Origin: Kitagawia praeruptora
Lineage: Eukaryota > Streptophyta > Magnoliopsida > Apiales > Apiaceae
Direction: 5' to 3'
DNA length: 64,000 bases
Assembly: GCA_037693485.1 (NCBI GenBank)
Contig: CM075344.1
Location: forward strand, 94,771,001 to 94,835,000
Notes under the pieces: model-generated
Told to the model about the DNA's origin: nothing
What the model saw: only the letters and a program-made list of their open reading frames with translations
The model's database searches: none
Part shown: piece after piece, positions 23,030 to 34,891 of the stretch
How the letters are laid out: every line of letters starts with the position of its first letter
Numbering within the stretch: the first letter of the stretch is position 1
Program-made: the position numbers and the translations under genes

Positions 23030-24596
23030 TGAAAGAGTTTGTCCTAGAATCCAATCATGTATGATGATTTAGGAAGAACTTTCTTGTACTCTTATTTGAT
23101 TTCATTAATATTAATAAAAGACTTATTTGTTTTTATTACGGGCTTTATCTATTTAAAGTGTCTTAAATAAGATGTTCCATAGTTTAGAGTAAAGCTTCTA
23201 GAATTATAATGAGATTATAATAGTGAGATCTAGAAGATGATAACTCTAGACTTAAACAGTTCCTGATCATAGGATAACTAATCCGAAGTTAGTGAATCCG
23301 CAAAGATTGGTACATACTATGCTTGCTCCTTTTAGGAGGATGTCTGTTCTCATAGGCATTTGTGTGGTGACATTATAGCTAGTATGTAGGTGCTTATTAA
23401 GGAATAAGTTCACTGAACATGACTCGATAAGTTGAACAACTAATGGAGTTTACTCACGTGTCGATAGTTGTTCACTGAGTGATAGTTGTACAAGTGTCCT
23501 TAGACTTGAGATCGTTAGAGTAATCTTGTATATAATGAACTGTGCTTTGGTTTAGTCCTTAGTCTCAAGGACATCCATTAGGTCTACTCTGGGCATAGGG
23601 ATTTGTGTATGGAGATAGTTAATGATCAATAAAGGATCTACCCCTTCCAGTAAGGAAGTGAATATCCTATGTTATTCTTAGTATGCGAGTTCTGGAATCT
23701 CTGGCCAGAGTGTATGAAATTAGAAAGGAGTTTCTAATTTGCATTAATATGAACTTTGCATTATGAATAAGAAATCATATGATTAAATTTGATAGTCTTG
23801 ACACGAGATCCATACCATGCCTTGTATTTAATCGGGATATTGAAGGGTAGAAGGAATTAATTGTACGGTAACTAGTCACTAACAGGTTCTTGGTATTCTA
23901 AGCAGTGAATTCATATTATCCGGATAGTTGCGATATGTTGAGAAGCATCACTCACGATGTAGAATAAATATAATTAATTAGTTAATTATATTTAATGAAT
24001 TTTAGAATTCATATAAATAATAAATAAAAGGTTAATTATTATTTATGTCTACTACCGGCTTAATATTGAACCTACAGGGTCACACCATAAAAAGATTAAT
24101 TTATTGATGAAGGAATTTTGAGAGAGAAGTTGTTTTTTAATAATGATTAAAATAGTTTAATTATTATTTAAACAATTTGTGGGATTTATATATATTAATA
24201 TATACATGATATATTAATTATATTAAACCTACATGAGCCCTATATATAGAATGAGATGAAGAGGTGTTTAGCATGCAAAAGTGTTTTTGTGAAAAACCTA
24301 GTTGTCACCCTCTCCTTCTTCTTCATCTCTCTCTTTCTCTCTTCCAAAACACCATTTTTATAAAGCTCCATCTTTATAAAAGCTTCATCGAATGATTAAT
24401 CTTGGTGGATACCGGTAGAGTGCTTCACACTCTGAGAAGCAACTGCTAGCAACCATCGATTATAAAGCTTCGATTTTCAAGGTATGGTTATGATTCCTGC
24501 GCTCTCGTATATTTATATGTTTTTCTATATGTGCGATACATGGTTTTTACGGAATAATTGTTATATCACGCTTCCGCTTATCCGTAAATTCCTTCA
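23030..24596 (+). repeat. 5' LTR of copia element (1567 bp)
   Basis: TG...CA ends. TATA-like CCTATATATAGAATGAG at about 24240 is the probable U3 promoter. It is nearly identical to 29851-31411. Confidence 0.93.
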
Positions 24597-24597
24597 A

Positions 24598-24616
24598 TGG
24601 CATCAGAGCCAGGTTC
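24598..24616 (+). other. Primer binding site (initiator tRNA-Met)
   Basis: TGGCATCAGAGCCAGGTTC begins two bases after the 5' LTR. It matches the usual TGGTATCAGAGC copia primer site with one change. Confidence 0.85.
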
Positions 24617-26930
24617 TACATATAGAGATTCATATAAAAATTTCAGATTTTTTTATGCATGTATGGATTTATTATGATTTTTGCAAGGTTATTTAAATTT
24701 AATTATGAATTAATTCAAAATAATATTTGCATGAAGTTTTGACCGTTGATCTGGGTTCTACAAGTGTTGTGGATCATCTAGATATTTGTTTCATAATTTT
24801 GTGATGTATAGATTATTTGTTATGAATTTTTTAAAATTGTTTTAATTAAAATTCATAAAATAATCATGCATATGAATATTATGAAATTAAAATTGCACAA
24901 GGACCCAATAATCACCTGGCATTTTTTGCTACTGCCTGATTTGCAAAATCACATTCCTGTAATTTTTTTATTAATTAATTAGTTAATTGTTAATTAATTT
25001 ATTAATATTAAAATTGTAATATTAATAATAAAAGTTATTATTATTAAAGGAGGTGTTATTAGTGTATTCAAGTCATCAAGTGGCAACAGTTAAGTTTCTT
25101 GTTTTAAGTGACAACGGCCAGTCTCACAAAAAAAAAAAAAAAAACTGATCAGCTACTTGTCGCGCGCGTGGCGTGCACCTGCGGGGAACAGGGTGTCGCG
25201 CATTCGGGGAATGCGTGACAGGGTTTGTAGCACATGAGCGTCATGCGGTACACAATTAAAGAGCATTTAATTGTAGTAACGCATTCCTGTAATGCGTTAC
25301 ATCCCTTCTATCCACATTAAATTTGATTTTTTGGGAGTTTGGTAACTCCGTTTTGGGCGTGCGATATATCGTTGGATTCGTTCTTCCGAGACGGATCTAA
25401 TGAAGTGGTCAAATATTTTTTATATAAAAGTTTTGAACTGTTTATATTCCCGGAAGTGTTTTAAAGCATGTTTTAATTGTTTTAAATACTATAATAAATC
25501 CATACATCAATATATCAATGTGTGACATGATATTGCTTGCATGCTTACTTGTTTATTTATTTTTATATATGAGATATATGCCTATGTTTACCATGCGATG
25601 ATAGATTTAGGTGAACTTAAATCAAAATAAGGCGTGCTCTAGAAAATCTAGAATAGGAATCGTTTCTTCACTTAACAATAATATTATGAATACAATCATG
25701 AGATTCTTGTGTTTGTAAAACATGTAATTAAATATGAATTTTCAATATTGAGAGAAAGGATGATTCTGTCAAAAACAGATTTCGATCTCTAAGAAAGGGG
25801 TATTAAGTGACGCCTCTTGACAATGCTCCCCCCGATCTGGGAATCATCCGATTATCGATTATTGATTTGAAATATTTAATTGAAGAAAATAATCTCTTTA
25901 TAATATGATTATGATTGTTAAATAATATTAGTTAATTAATAATGGTTGATAATTATTTTTTTATGAAATAAATAATTAGTTAGCAATTTTATTAATTGAT
26001 TAAATGAGATTTAATTTATTATAAAATAATTAAGATGTGATCTTAATATTATTAATTATTTATTTAATTTATGAAATTATATTAAGGGAGAGATTAATTT
26101 TCTAAAGAGTTTAGAAATAGAATTAATGATTAAAAGAGTTTTAATTATTAATTAATAACAGAGAGACATTTATTTTCTAAAAGGTTTAGAAATAGTATTA
26201 ATGATTAAAAAAGTTTAAATTATTAATTATTTATTTGGTTAGTAATTGTAATACTTTATAGAAAATATTTAGTTGAAATCTTTGTCTATAAAATATATAT
26301 AATTATAAACCTTATAATAAAATCCCTCTTAATAATATCAACTAGTAATTGGCCAATGACACAACGGGCTTGTGTTGGTCATAGTCTTCCAACATGGTAG
26401 AAAGTAGTTCTCATTTTTAAATCATTGTCGTTTCGTGCTACAGTCGAGGGCTTTGATTTCGAAATTAGAAATACTTGTCTATTACATAGAGATGTGTACA
26501 ATGAATTAGAATCTAATGGTCGTTACGTGCTACAGCCATGGGCCGTTGGAGACTAATTCAATTGTACGAAATGTTGGGTTAGACTTGACTTAGAATATTG
26601 AGTTTGTCGTGCTACAGTCGTGACTCAATTATTCAAGAGGCTAAAGTTTTATTAGGGAATAACATAAGATGTAATTGACAAGATTTGTCTGCCTATTGAA
26701 CATCACATGGCGTTTTGTGCTACAGTCGAGGTTGTGTGATGGAATGTAGGATCCCTATTCCCACTAGCATTACGAATGCTTATTTATTCACTTAGGGGAT
26801 TGTATAAATTAGATAAACTAGTGGGAGCCACTTATGAATAAAGACCCGATTCATATAGTGTTTTAATAATGAAATTGAATATTTGCTAAGTGTTGTTATG
26901 TGTATATCATTTGTAGACTTAATATATATA
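24617..26930 (+). other. Long untranslated leader of copia element with iterated motif
   Basis: This 2.3 kb AT-rich leader has no coding frame. It holds four copies of CGTGCTACAG or a close variant, at about 26432, 26527, 26613 and 26716, mostly within TCGTTTCGTGCTACAGTCGA-like contexts, and a tandem pair of about 75 bp at 26090-26230 (TCTAAAGAGTTTAGAAATAG and TCTAAAAGGTTTAGAAATAG). A poly-A run lies at about 25129-25144. Confidence 0.6.
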
Positions 26931-26939
26931 GATATATAC

Positions 26940-29800
26940 ACTAGGTCTTCTGCACAATCACTCCATAGCATACTAGATGCTCACATATTGACTGGTCCCA
27001 ACTATGCTGACTGGCTTCGAAGCTTGAGAAAAGTTCTCAAGGGCTAAGAAGTTGGGATATGCTGTTTGTTTTCACTGTAACAAGGTGAGGTACTGGAAGA
27101 GGAACTGTAAGGTTTACCTTGCATAATTGAAGGTGAAGAAGGCTAGTGAGACTGCCGCTTCTAATTCAGATATGTTTATGATTGAAGTAAACATGTCACT
27201 AAATCAAACTTCTACTTAGGTATTAGATACTACTTGTGGTTTTCACATTTGCAATTCGTTGCGAGGACTAAGGAGAAGTAGGGCTCTTGGGGAAGAGAAG
27301 GCGATTCTACGGATGGGCAATGGAGCAAGAGTTGCTGCCATGTTGTAGGGTCGTTTGATTTACATATGCCTACGGGCAAGACTATTATTTTAAATAACTG
27401 TTATTTTGGTTCCCTCGATTGTGAGGAATATTATTTCTATTCCAATGTTAGACTTGGATGGATTTTCATTTATTATTCAGAATATTAAACATCCAATCCT
27501 CAGAGATAATGTTCTTTATGGTAGTGGAACTTTAAATAATGGTCTGTATGTATGTGACATAGAATATGTTTTACTTCATATTAAACAAAGGAAAAAAAAG
27601 GATGATGAAAATCCTACCTACTTATGGCACTACAGACTTGGTCATATTAGTGAAAATAGACTTCGGACATTGCATAAGGGAAGGTTACTGGAACCCTTTG
27701 ATTTTGAATCATATCCTACATGCATGTCTTGTCTATTGGGTAAAATGACCAAATCTCCATTTAGTGCACATGGAGAGAGCGCTAGAGAGTTGCTGGTATT
27801 GGTACACATAGATGTATGTGGACAAATGTCTACGCAAGCCATGGCAGGATTTTAATACTTCGTGACTTTCATAGATAATTGATCTAGATTCAAATATATG
27901 TATTTGATGAAATACAAATCTGAAGCCTTTGAAAAGTTCAAAGAATACAGTTATGAAGTAGAGAAATAAACCAAACATAGTATTAGAGCTCTTCGATCAG
28001 ATCGAGGAGATGAATACTTGAGTGGTGTGTTTCTAGATTATCTCAAAGAAAATAGTATAGCCTCCCAGTGGACTCATCCAGACACTCCATAGTTGAGTGG
28101 AGTATCTGAAAGGAGAAATTGAACTTTGTTAGACATGGTTCGATCCATGATGAGCTATGCAGATCTTCTAGTATCACTTTAGGGTTATGAATTGGAAACC
28201 TCAGCATATTTACTAAATAAGGTGCTTTCCAAATCTGTTCCTCAAACTCCATATGAGATATGGAAAGAAAGGAAATCGAGTCTTAAACACGTTAAGATTT
28301 GGGGATGTCCAGCTTATGTCAAGAAAGTTGACCATGATAAGCTGGAATCTCGATCCGTAAAATATAGGTTTGTGGGATATCCTAAAGAGATTTTAGGGTA
28401 TTACTGTTACACCGATCATAGGGTGTTTCTCTCCAGACATGCTACCTTCTTAGAAAAATAGTTTATCCTTGAAGGGAACAGTGGGAGCAAGATTGAACTT
28501 AAAGAAGTTCATGAAACACAAACTACTACGGTTCAAAAGGAAACTCTTGTTCAAACTAAACAACCTTATGTGGCATAGTGTTGACTCAGAGAAATGGCAG
28601 AGTGCCATGAAATCCGAAATGGATTCTATGTATGCCAACCAAGTATGGACCTTGGTTGAAGCACCTGAGGACGTTAGACTTATTGGGTGCTAAAGGGTAT
28701 ACAAGAGAAAGATTGGAGTAGATGGCTAGGTGGAGACCTATAAGGCCAGGCTCATGGCAAAAGGATTCAGACAAAGGATTGACTTTGATGAAACTTTTTG
28801 AATGTAGCCCTACTCAAATCAATTCGGATTTTGCTTGCGATCCATATATGGATTGAAGCAAGCTTCTCGTAGATGGAACATCTATTTTAATGAGAAAAAC
28901 AAAGAGTTTGATTTTATCAAGAACATAGATGAACCATGTGTCTACAAAAAGGTTAAGGGGAGCGCGGTAACATTCTTGTATTGTATGTGGATGACATACT
29001 TCTTATAGGAAATGACATACCGATGCTGCAATCAGTCAAAGTGTGGATATCAAAGAACTTCACTATGAAGGACTTGGGAGAAGCATCCTACATTCTCGGT
29101 ATGAAGATCTAAAAAGATAGATCTAGAAGAATGATAGGTCTTACCCAGGGTACATACATCGAGAAAGTGCTTAAAAGGTTTAGCATGGAAAACTCCAAGA
29201 GAGGTCTCATACCGATGAGCCATGGAGTATCCCTTTCCGAGAAGATGTCTCCTAAGACACCTGAGGAAAGAGAGCGTATGAGTAAGATTCCTTATGCTTT
29301 AACAATAGGATCTATCATGTACGCGATGTTATGTACTTGGCCTGATGTTGCTTATTCAATTAGTGTGATGAGCAGATATCAGTCCGATCCAGGTGAAGAC
29401 CACTGGAAAATAGTAAAGAACATCCTTAAGTACTTGCGAAGGTCTAAGGATATTTTTTTTTTTGTTTTTGGTGGATCTGAGTTGAAAATAGAGGATTACA
29501 CTGACTCTAGTTTTCAATCAAAAATGATGATAGCAAATCCATGTCAGGGTATGTGTTTACTCTGAATGGTGGAGCGATTAGTTGGAAGAGTTCCAAATAG
29601 CTTACAACGGCTGACTCAACAGCGGAAGCAGAGTTTATAGATGCAAGTGACGCTGTAAAACTGTTTTGTGGCGCTTTCTTTCGATTAGGGAGATCATTGA
29701 AAGTAGAGATGACAACATTGAGAGAGTTGACACACATAACAACATAGCAGACCCACTCACTAAGCCGCTATCTCAGATTCACTTCGATCGTCATAATGAG
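26940..29800 (+). pseudogene. Copia gag-pol remains (gag, protease, integrase, RT, RNase H)
   Basis: In order: gag N-terminus (SILDAHILTGPNYADWLRSL), a deletion, then a zinc knuckle that has lost its His (CFHCNKVRYWKRNC), protease region (VLDTTCGFHICNSL), GAG-pre-integrase (YLWHYRLGHISENRLRTLHK, CMSCLLGKMTKSPF), integrase core fragments with in-frame TAA/TAG stops, a shortened RT with the catalytic LYVDDIL at 28981-29001, and the RT/RNase H connection (SIMYAMLCTWPDVAYSISVM). Stops and frameshifts interrupt nearly every domain, and parts of gag and of the first RT half are missing. It cannot supply its own enzymes. Confidence 0.9.
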
Positions 29801-29840
29801 TGAATGGGTATTAGATACCAGAGTGATTAGCTTTAGTACA

Positions 29841-29850
29841 AGTGGGAGAT
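29841..29850 (+). other. Polypurine tract
   Basis: AGTGGGAGAT lies directly before the 3' LTR. Confidence 0.8.
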
Positions 29851-31411
29851 TGAAAGAGTTTGTCCTAGAATCCAATCATGTATGATGATTTAGGAAGAAC
29901 TTTCTTGTACTCTTATTTGATTTCATTAATATTAATAAAAGACTTATTTGTTTTTATTACGGGCTTTATCTCTTTAAAGTGTCTTAAATAAGATGTTCCA
30001 TAGTTTAGAGTAAAGCTTCTAGAATTATAATGAGATTATAATAGTGAGATCTAGAAGATGATAACTCTAGACTTAAACAGTTCCTGATCATAGGATAACT
30101 AATCGGAAGTTAGTGAATCCGCAAAGATTGGTACATACTATGCTTGCTCCTTTTAGGAGGATGTCTGTTCTCATAGGCATTTGTGTAGTGACACTATAGC
30201 TAGTATGTAGGTGCTTATTAAGGAATAAGTTCACTGAACATGACTCGATAAGTTGAACAACTAATGGAGTTTACTCACGTGTCGATAGTTGTTCACTGAG
30301 TGATAGTTGTACAAGTGTCCTTAGACTTGAGATCGTTAGAGTAATCTTGTATATAATGAACTGTGCTTTGGTTTAGTCGTTAGTCTCAAGGACATCCATT
30401 AGGTCTATTCTGGGCATAGGGATTTGTGTATGGAGATAGTTAATGATCAATAAAGGATCTACCCCTTCCAGTAAGGAAGTGAATATCCTATGTTATTCTT
30501 AGTATGCGAGTTCTGGAATCTCTGGCCAGAGTGTATGAAATTAGAAAGGAGTTTCTAATTTGCATTAATATGAACTTTGCATTATGAATAAGAAATCATA
30601 TGATTAAATTTGATAGGCTTGACACGAGATTCATGCCTTGTATTTAATCGGGATATTGAAGGGTAGAAGGAATTGATTGTACGGTAACTAGTCACTGACA
30701 GGTTCTTGGTATTCTAAGCAGTGAATTCATATTATCCGGATAGTCGCGATATGTTGAGAAGCATCACTCACGATGTAGAATAAATATAATTAATCAGTTA
30801 ATTATATTTAATGAATTTTAGAATTCATATAAATAATAAATAAAAGGTTTATTATTATTTATTTCTACTACCGGCTTAATATTGAACCTACAGGGTCACA
30901 CCATAAAAATATTAATTTATTGATGAAGGAATTTTGAGAGAGAAGTTGTTTTTTAATAATGATTAAAATAGTTTAATTATTATTTAAACAATTTGTGGGA
31001 TTTATATATATTAATATATACATGATATATTAATTATACTAAACCTACATGAGCCCTATATATAGAATGAGATGAAGAGGTGTTTAGTATGCAAAAGTTT
31101 TTTGTGAAAAACCTAGTTGCCACCCTCTCCTTCTTCTTCATCTCTCTCTTTCTCTCTTCCAAAACACCATTTTTATAAAGCTCCATCTTTATAAAAGCTT
31201 CATCGAAGGATTAATCTTGGTGGATACCGGTAGAGTGCTTCACACTCTGAGAAGCAACTGCTAGCAACCATCGATTATAAAGCTTCGATTTTCAAGGTAT
31301 GGTTACGATTCCTGCGCTCTCGTATATTTATATGTTTTTCTATATGTGCGATACATGGTTTTTACGGAATAATTGTTATATCACGCTTCCGCTTGTCCGT
31401 AAATTCCTTCA
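29851..31411 (+). repeat. 3' LTR of copia element (1561 bp)
   Basis: Matches the 5' LTR from TGAAAGAG to TTCCTTCA. It lacks a few bases near 30630 (GATTCATGCC against GATCCATACCATGCC). Confidence 0.93.
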
Positions 31412-31498
31412 GAATGTGGTCGAATGTGGTTGAATTCAGTTGCTGATTTCAAGTTCCATTTTTCAGTTGTCATTTTCGACCTCTTTTTTTAACTCTAT

Positions 31499-31527
<29 letters not shown>

Positions 31528-31529
<2 letters not shown>

Positions 31530-31814
31530 CTCCCTCCGTCCATTTCATTTCTTTACACTTTCTATTTTGGGCCGTCCATTCCATTTCTTTACATTACTAA
31601 AAATAGTAACTTTTAACAATAAAATACATTATTACATCCACTACTTCACTCCACCTTTTCAACCCTTTACACTATTACACCCACTACTTCACTTATTTTA
31701 ACAATAAAATTACTATTACACCCACTACTTCATTTATTTTAACAATATTACATCCACTATCTTGGTTTCCGTGCAAAAAGCAAACGTAAAGAACTGAAAA
31801 AAACAGAGGGAGTA
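31528..31814. mobile_element. Stowaway-type MITE (287 bp)
   Basis: The left end is TACTCCCTCCGTCC and the right end CAGAGGGAGTA, with TA at both ends. The interior repeats the unit TACACCCACTACTTCA about four times. Confidence 0.8.
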
Positions 31815-31816
31815 TA

Positions 31817-32210
31817 GGCCAAGGTTCTAGAAAGAACATCCTTAAAAAGAGAACGAGAGAACACATCATCTAACCATTGAATCTATTAGATCTAATGGCC
31901 CTGCCAGGGGCACCCAATACAAAAAAGTCTTATAATTCTACCCTCTATCCATTCATAAAAAAATTTCAAAAAAAAATTTCAAATTTTTTTTTCAAAAAAC
32001 CTGTTATGACGTCACAGTGACATCATCATCATCATTATTATTTTTTTTTTAAAAAATTATTTTTTTTATAGTGAATGGATAGAGGGTAGAATTATAAGAC
32101 TTTTTTGTATTGGGTGCCCTTGGCGGGGCCATTAGATCTAATAGATTCAATAGTTAAATGATGTGTTCTCTCGTTCTCTTTTTAAGGGTGTTCTCTCTAG
32201 AGCTTAACCC
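31817..32210. mobile_element. Palindromic MITE, family B (about 394 bp)
   Basis: The long arms are almost perfectly complementary: AAAGAGAACGAGAGAACACA (from 31846) pairs with TGTGTTCTCTCGTTCTCTTT (32162-32181), and AATTCTACCCTCTATCCATT with AATGGATAGAGGGTAGAATT. Both arms carry the GC-rich block AATGGCCCTGCCAGGGGCAC (31894-31913) and its partner (32112-32133). The centre has TGACGTCACAGTGACATCA. Bordered by TA repeats; no coding content. Confidence 0.8.
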
Positions 32211-32239
32211 TATATATATATATATATATATATACACTA

Positions 32240-33660
32240 TTATATAAAAGCCGAAACATTAAAAGTTTGGTTCAACGGTACCTATTGAATTAACCTAATT
32301 ACCCTTACTCAATTACAGATCTATTAACTAATCAATTTCCTTTTTCAGGTTACGCATATTATCTTTTCTATTTTCAATAACTAAATAATTTCCTTTTCCA
32401 AGTAAAATACAATATCTTTTAATCAGTTTCCTTTTTCAATTTAAACATATAACCTTTTCTATTTTTCAATAAATAAATAATTTCCTTTTTCATTTAAAAT
32501 AGAATATTTTTTACATTTTATCTAACTAAAATTTCTCCTTTTTAAAAACACTACGACCAATTTTTTTTTTTCCAGGTAAAATACAATATATTTTATATTT
32601 TATCTAACTAAAATTTCTTCTTAGGAAAAATACAATATCTTTTATATTTTATTTAACTAAAATTTCTCTTTTACGAATCAATTTCCTTTTTCAGGTAAAA
32701 ACATATTACCTTTTCTATTTTTCAATTACATATCTACTAACTAATCAATTTTCTTTTTTATGTCATATTATCTTTTCTATTTTTTCAAGAACTAAATAAT
32801 TTTCTTTTTTAGGTAAAATACAATATATTTTATATTTTATCTAACTAAAATTTCTCCTTTATGAATCAATTTCTATATAAAAGCCGAAACATTAAAAGTT
32901 TGGTTCAACGGTACCTATTGAATTTACCAAATTACCCTTACTCAATTACAGATCTATTAGCTAATCAATTTCCTTTTTCAGGTTACGCATATTATCTTTT
33001 CTATTTTCAAGAACTAAATAATTTCCTTTTCCAAGTAAAATACAATATCTTTTAATCAATTTCCTTTTTCAGTTTAAACATAAAGCCTTTTCTATTTTTC
33101 AATAAATAAATAATTTCCTTTTTCATTTAAAATAGAATATCTTTTACATTTTATCTAACTAAAATTTCTCCTTTTTAAAAACACTACGAGCAATTTTATT
33201 TTTTTTAGGTAAAATACAATATATTTTATATTTTATCTAACTAAAATTTCTTCTTAAAAAAATACAATATCTTTTATATTTTATTTAACTAAAATTTCTC
33301 TTTCACGAATCAATTTCCATTTTCAGGTTAAACATATTACCTTTTTTATTTTTTAATTACATATCTACTAACTAATCAATTTTCTTTTTTATGTCATATT
33401 ATCTTTTCTATTTTTTCAAGAACTAAATAATTTTCTTTTTCAGGTAAAATACAATATATTTTATATTTTATCTAATAAAATTTCTCCTTTATGAATCAAT
33501 TTCCTTTTTCAGGTTAAATGTTGATTTTACTCATTTACCCTTACTCAATTACATATCTACTAACTAATCAATTTCCTTTTTCAGGTTAAACATATTTATC
33601 TTTTCTATTTTTCCAAGAACTAAATAATTTCTTTTTTTCAGGAAAAATACAATATCTTTT
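32240..33660 (+). repeat. Tandem duplication with 60-110 bp subrepeats
   Basis: The block starting ATATAAAAGCCGAAACATTA at 32240 recurs at 32873, so a unit of about 633 bp is repeated about twice. Inside it, segments of the form AATCAATTTCCTTTTTCAGG, ACTAAATAATTTCCTTTT and ATCTAACTAAAATTTCTCC recur many times. The repeat family continues on the far side of each inserted element. No coding content. Confidence 0.8.
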
Positions 33661-33672
33661 ATATTTTATTTA

Positions 33673-34469
33673 GAGATAATGACCAAAATGCCTCATTTTG
33701 GTGGTCAACTGTCCAAAATACCCGTTTTCAAAGTCGTGGCCCTCAGTACCCACGGGACACGCCACTGCCAACAGCGTGTCCCAAGTTCATTTTTTTTTCA
33801 CATAATTTTTCCAAGTCGAGAGCTGCTCTCCCACAACTCCGACCGGCGACTCGCCGCCCCCCTCCCCTGCCATCGTTTCGTCCATCTCCGATCAAGATGA
33901 CCACACCAAAATGATGGCCACACCTTGCTCATCATGTTAAGCTATCAAGTTGTTGAAATCGGATCCCGTAATCGTGTATTTGATTAAATCGGAAAACGAA
34001 TCGGAGATTAGCTTCGGTTTTGGGTGTTTAAAATTGGAGATTGGAATCGACTAATTAATGGCATAGGATTGTAGAGGAAGATGAGACGATTATGTTGGTA
34101 TATAGAACTGAACTGGAAGTTGACTGAGATGGGAGAACGAACCAATCGAAAAAATGGCGAAAATTCGCCCGGCGAGTCGCCCGGCGAGTCGCCTCGGCCA
34201 AGCTCTGGAGAAGACGATGATGACGTAAGATACGCATCTGGAGAATGCGTATCTTACAATACGCTTCTCCAGAATGCGTATCTTATGTCTACAGTGGCGT
34301 TGTATACGCCTCTCCCAGCGGCGTGTCTCAAGTTACGGGTGTCCCAGCAGCGTATCTCAAGATGCTCCGCTCCCAGTGGCGTATCCCGTGGGTATTTAGG
34401 GCCATCTTTTTGGATCTGGGTATTTTGGTAACCCCTCCCCCCAAAATGGGGTAGAAAAGGCCATCACCC
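33673..34469. mobile_element. Non-autonomous Mutator-like element (797 bp, 9-bp TSD)
   Basis: It is flanked by a perfect 9-bp direct repeat TTTTATTTA (33664-33672 and 34470-34478), the target size of Mutator elements. The ends, GAGATAATGACC and GGCCATCACCC, are imperfect inverted repeats continuing inwards (CCTCATTTTGG against CCAAAATGGGG). Open frames in it, including one of 116 codons from 34081, have no recognisable domain and overlap tandem GCGTATCT-type repeats, so I do not call them genes. Confidence 0.8.
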
Positions 34470-34891
34470 TTTTATTTAACTAAAATTTCTCCTTTAGGAA
34501 TCAATTTCATTTTTCAGGTTAAACATATTACCTTTTCTATTTTTCAATTACATACCTACTAACTAATCAATTTTCTTTTTTATGTTAAACATATTATCTT
34601 TTCTATTTTTTCAAGAACTAAATAATTTCATTTTTCAGGTAAAATACAATACCTTTTAAATTTTATCTAACTAAAATTTCTCCTTTATGAATCAATTTCC
34701 TTTTTCGTGTTAAACATATTACCTTTTCTATTTTTCAATAATTAAATAATTTCTATTTTTTTAAGTAAATTAGAATATCTTTTACATTTTATCTAACTAA
34801 AATTTCTCCTTTTGAAATACACTGCGAACAATTTTATTTATAAAATAACATAATTATATAAAAATTATTATTAACTAATCAATTATCTTTT

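Larger units (their letters stand above)
23030..31411 (+). mobile_element. Ty1/copia retrotransposon, full-length, coding-dead (8382 bp)
   Basis: Two LTRs (23030-24596 and 29851-31411) both run TGAAAGAG...TTCCTTCA and are flanked by a perfect target duplication GAATG (23025-23029, 31412-31416). A tRNA-Met-type primer site and a polypurine tract are present. By eye the LTRs differ at about 20 sites plus 2 small indels (about 1.3%), so the insertion is recent. The gag-pol region is full of stops and deletions. Confidence 0.95.
22850..31493 (+). mobile_element. Family D TIR element, split by a copia retrotransposon
   Basis: The left part, 22850-23029, begins GTTCAAAAAAGAGGTCG and contains the GC-rich core ATGCCCCTGCGGGGCCAT (22945-22962). 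The right part, 31417-31493, ends CGACCTCTTTTTTTAAC. Together they give a 257-bp element with the same TIRs as 7457-7619. The split is the 5-bp target duplication GAATG of the copia element. Confidence 0.85.

Noticed and set aside
32240..33660. Repeats considered as a CRISPR-like array
   Set aside because: Units are AT-rich, variable in length and diverged, without uniform spacers; the genome is a plant's and the repeats belong to the Helitron body.
34081..34454. 116-codon plus-strand frame in the MULE
   Set aside because: It overlaps tandem GCGTATCT-type repeats in two frames and shows no domain; probably chance.
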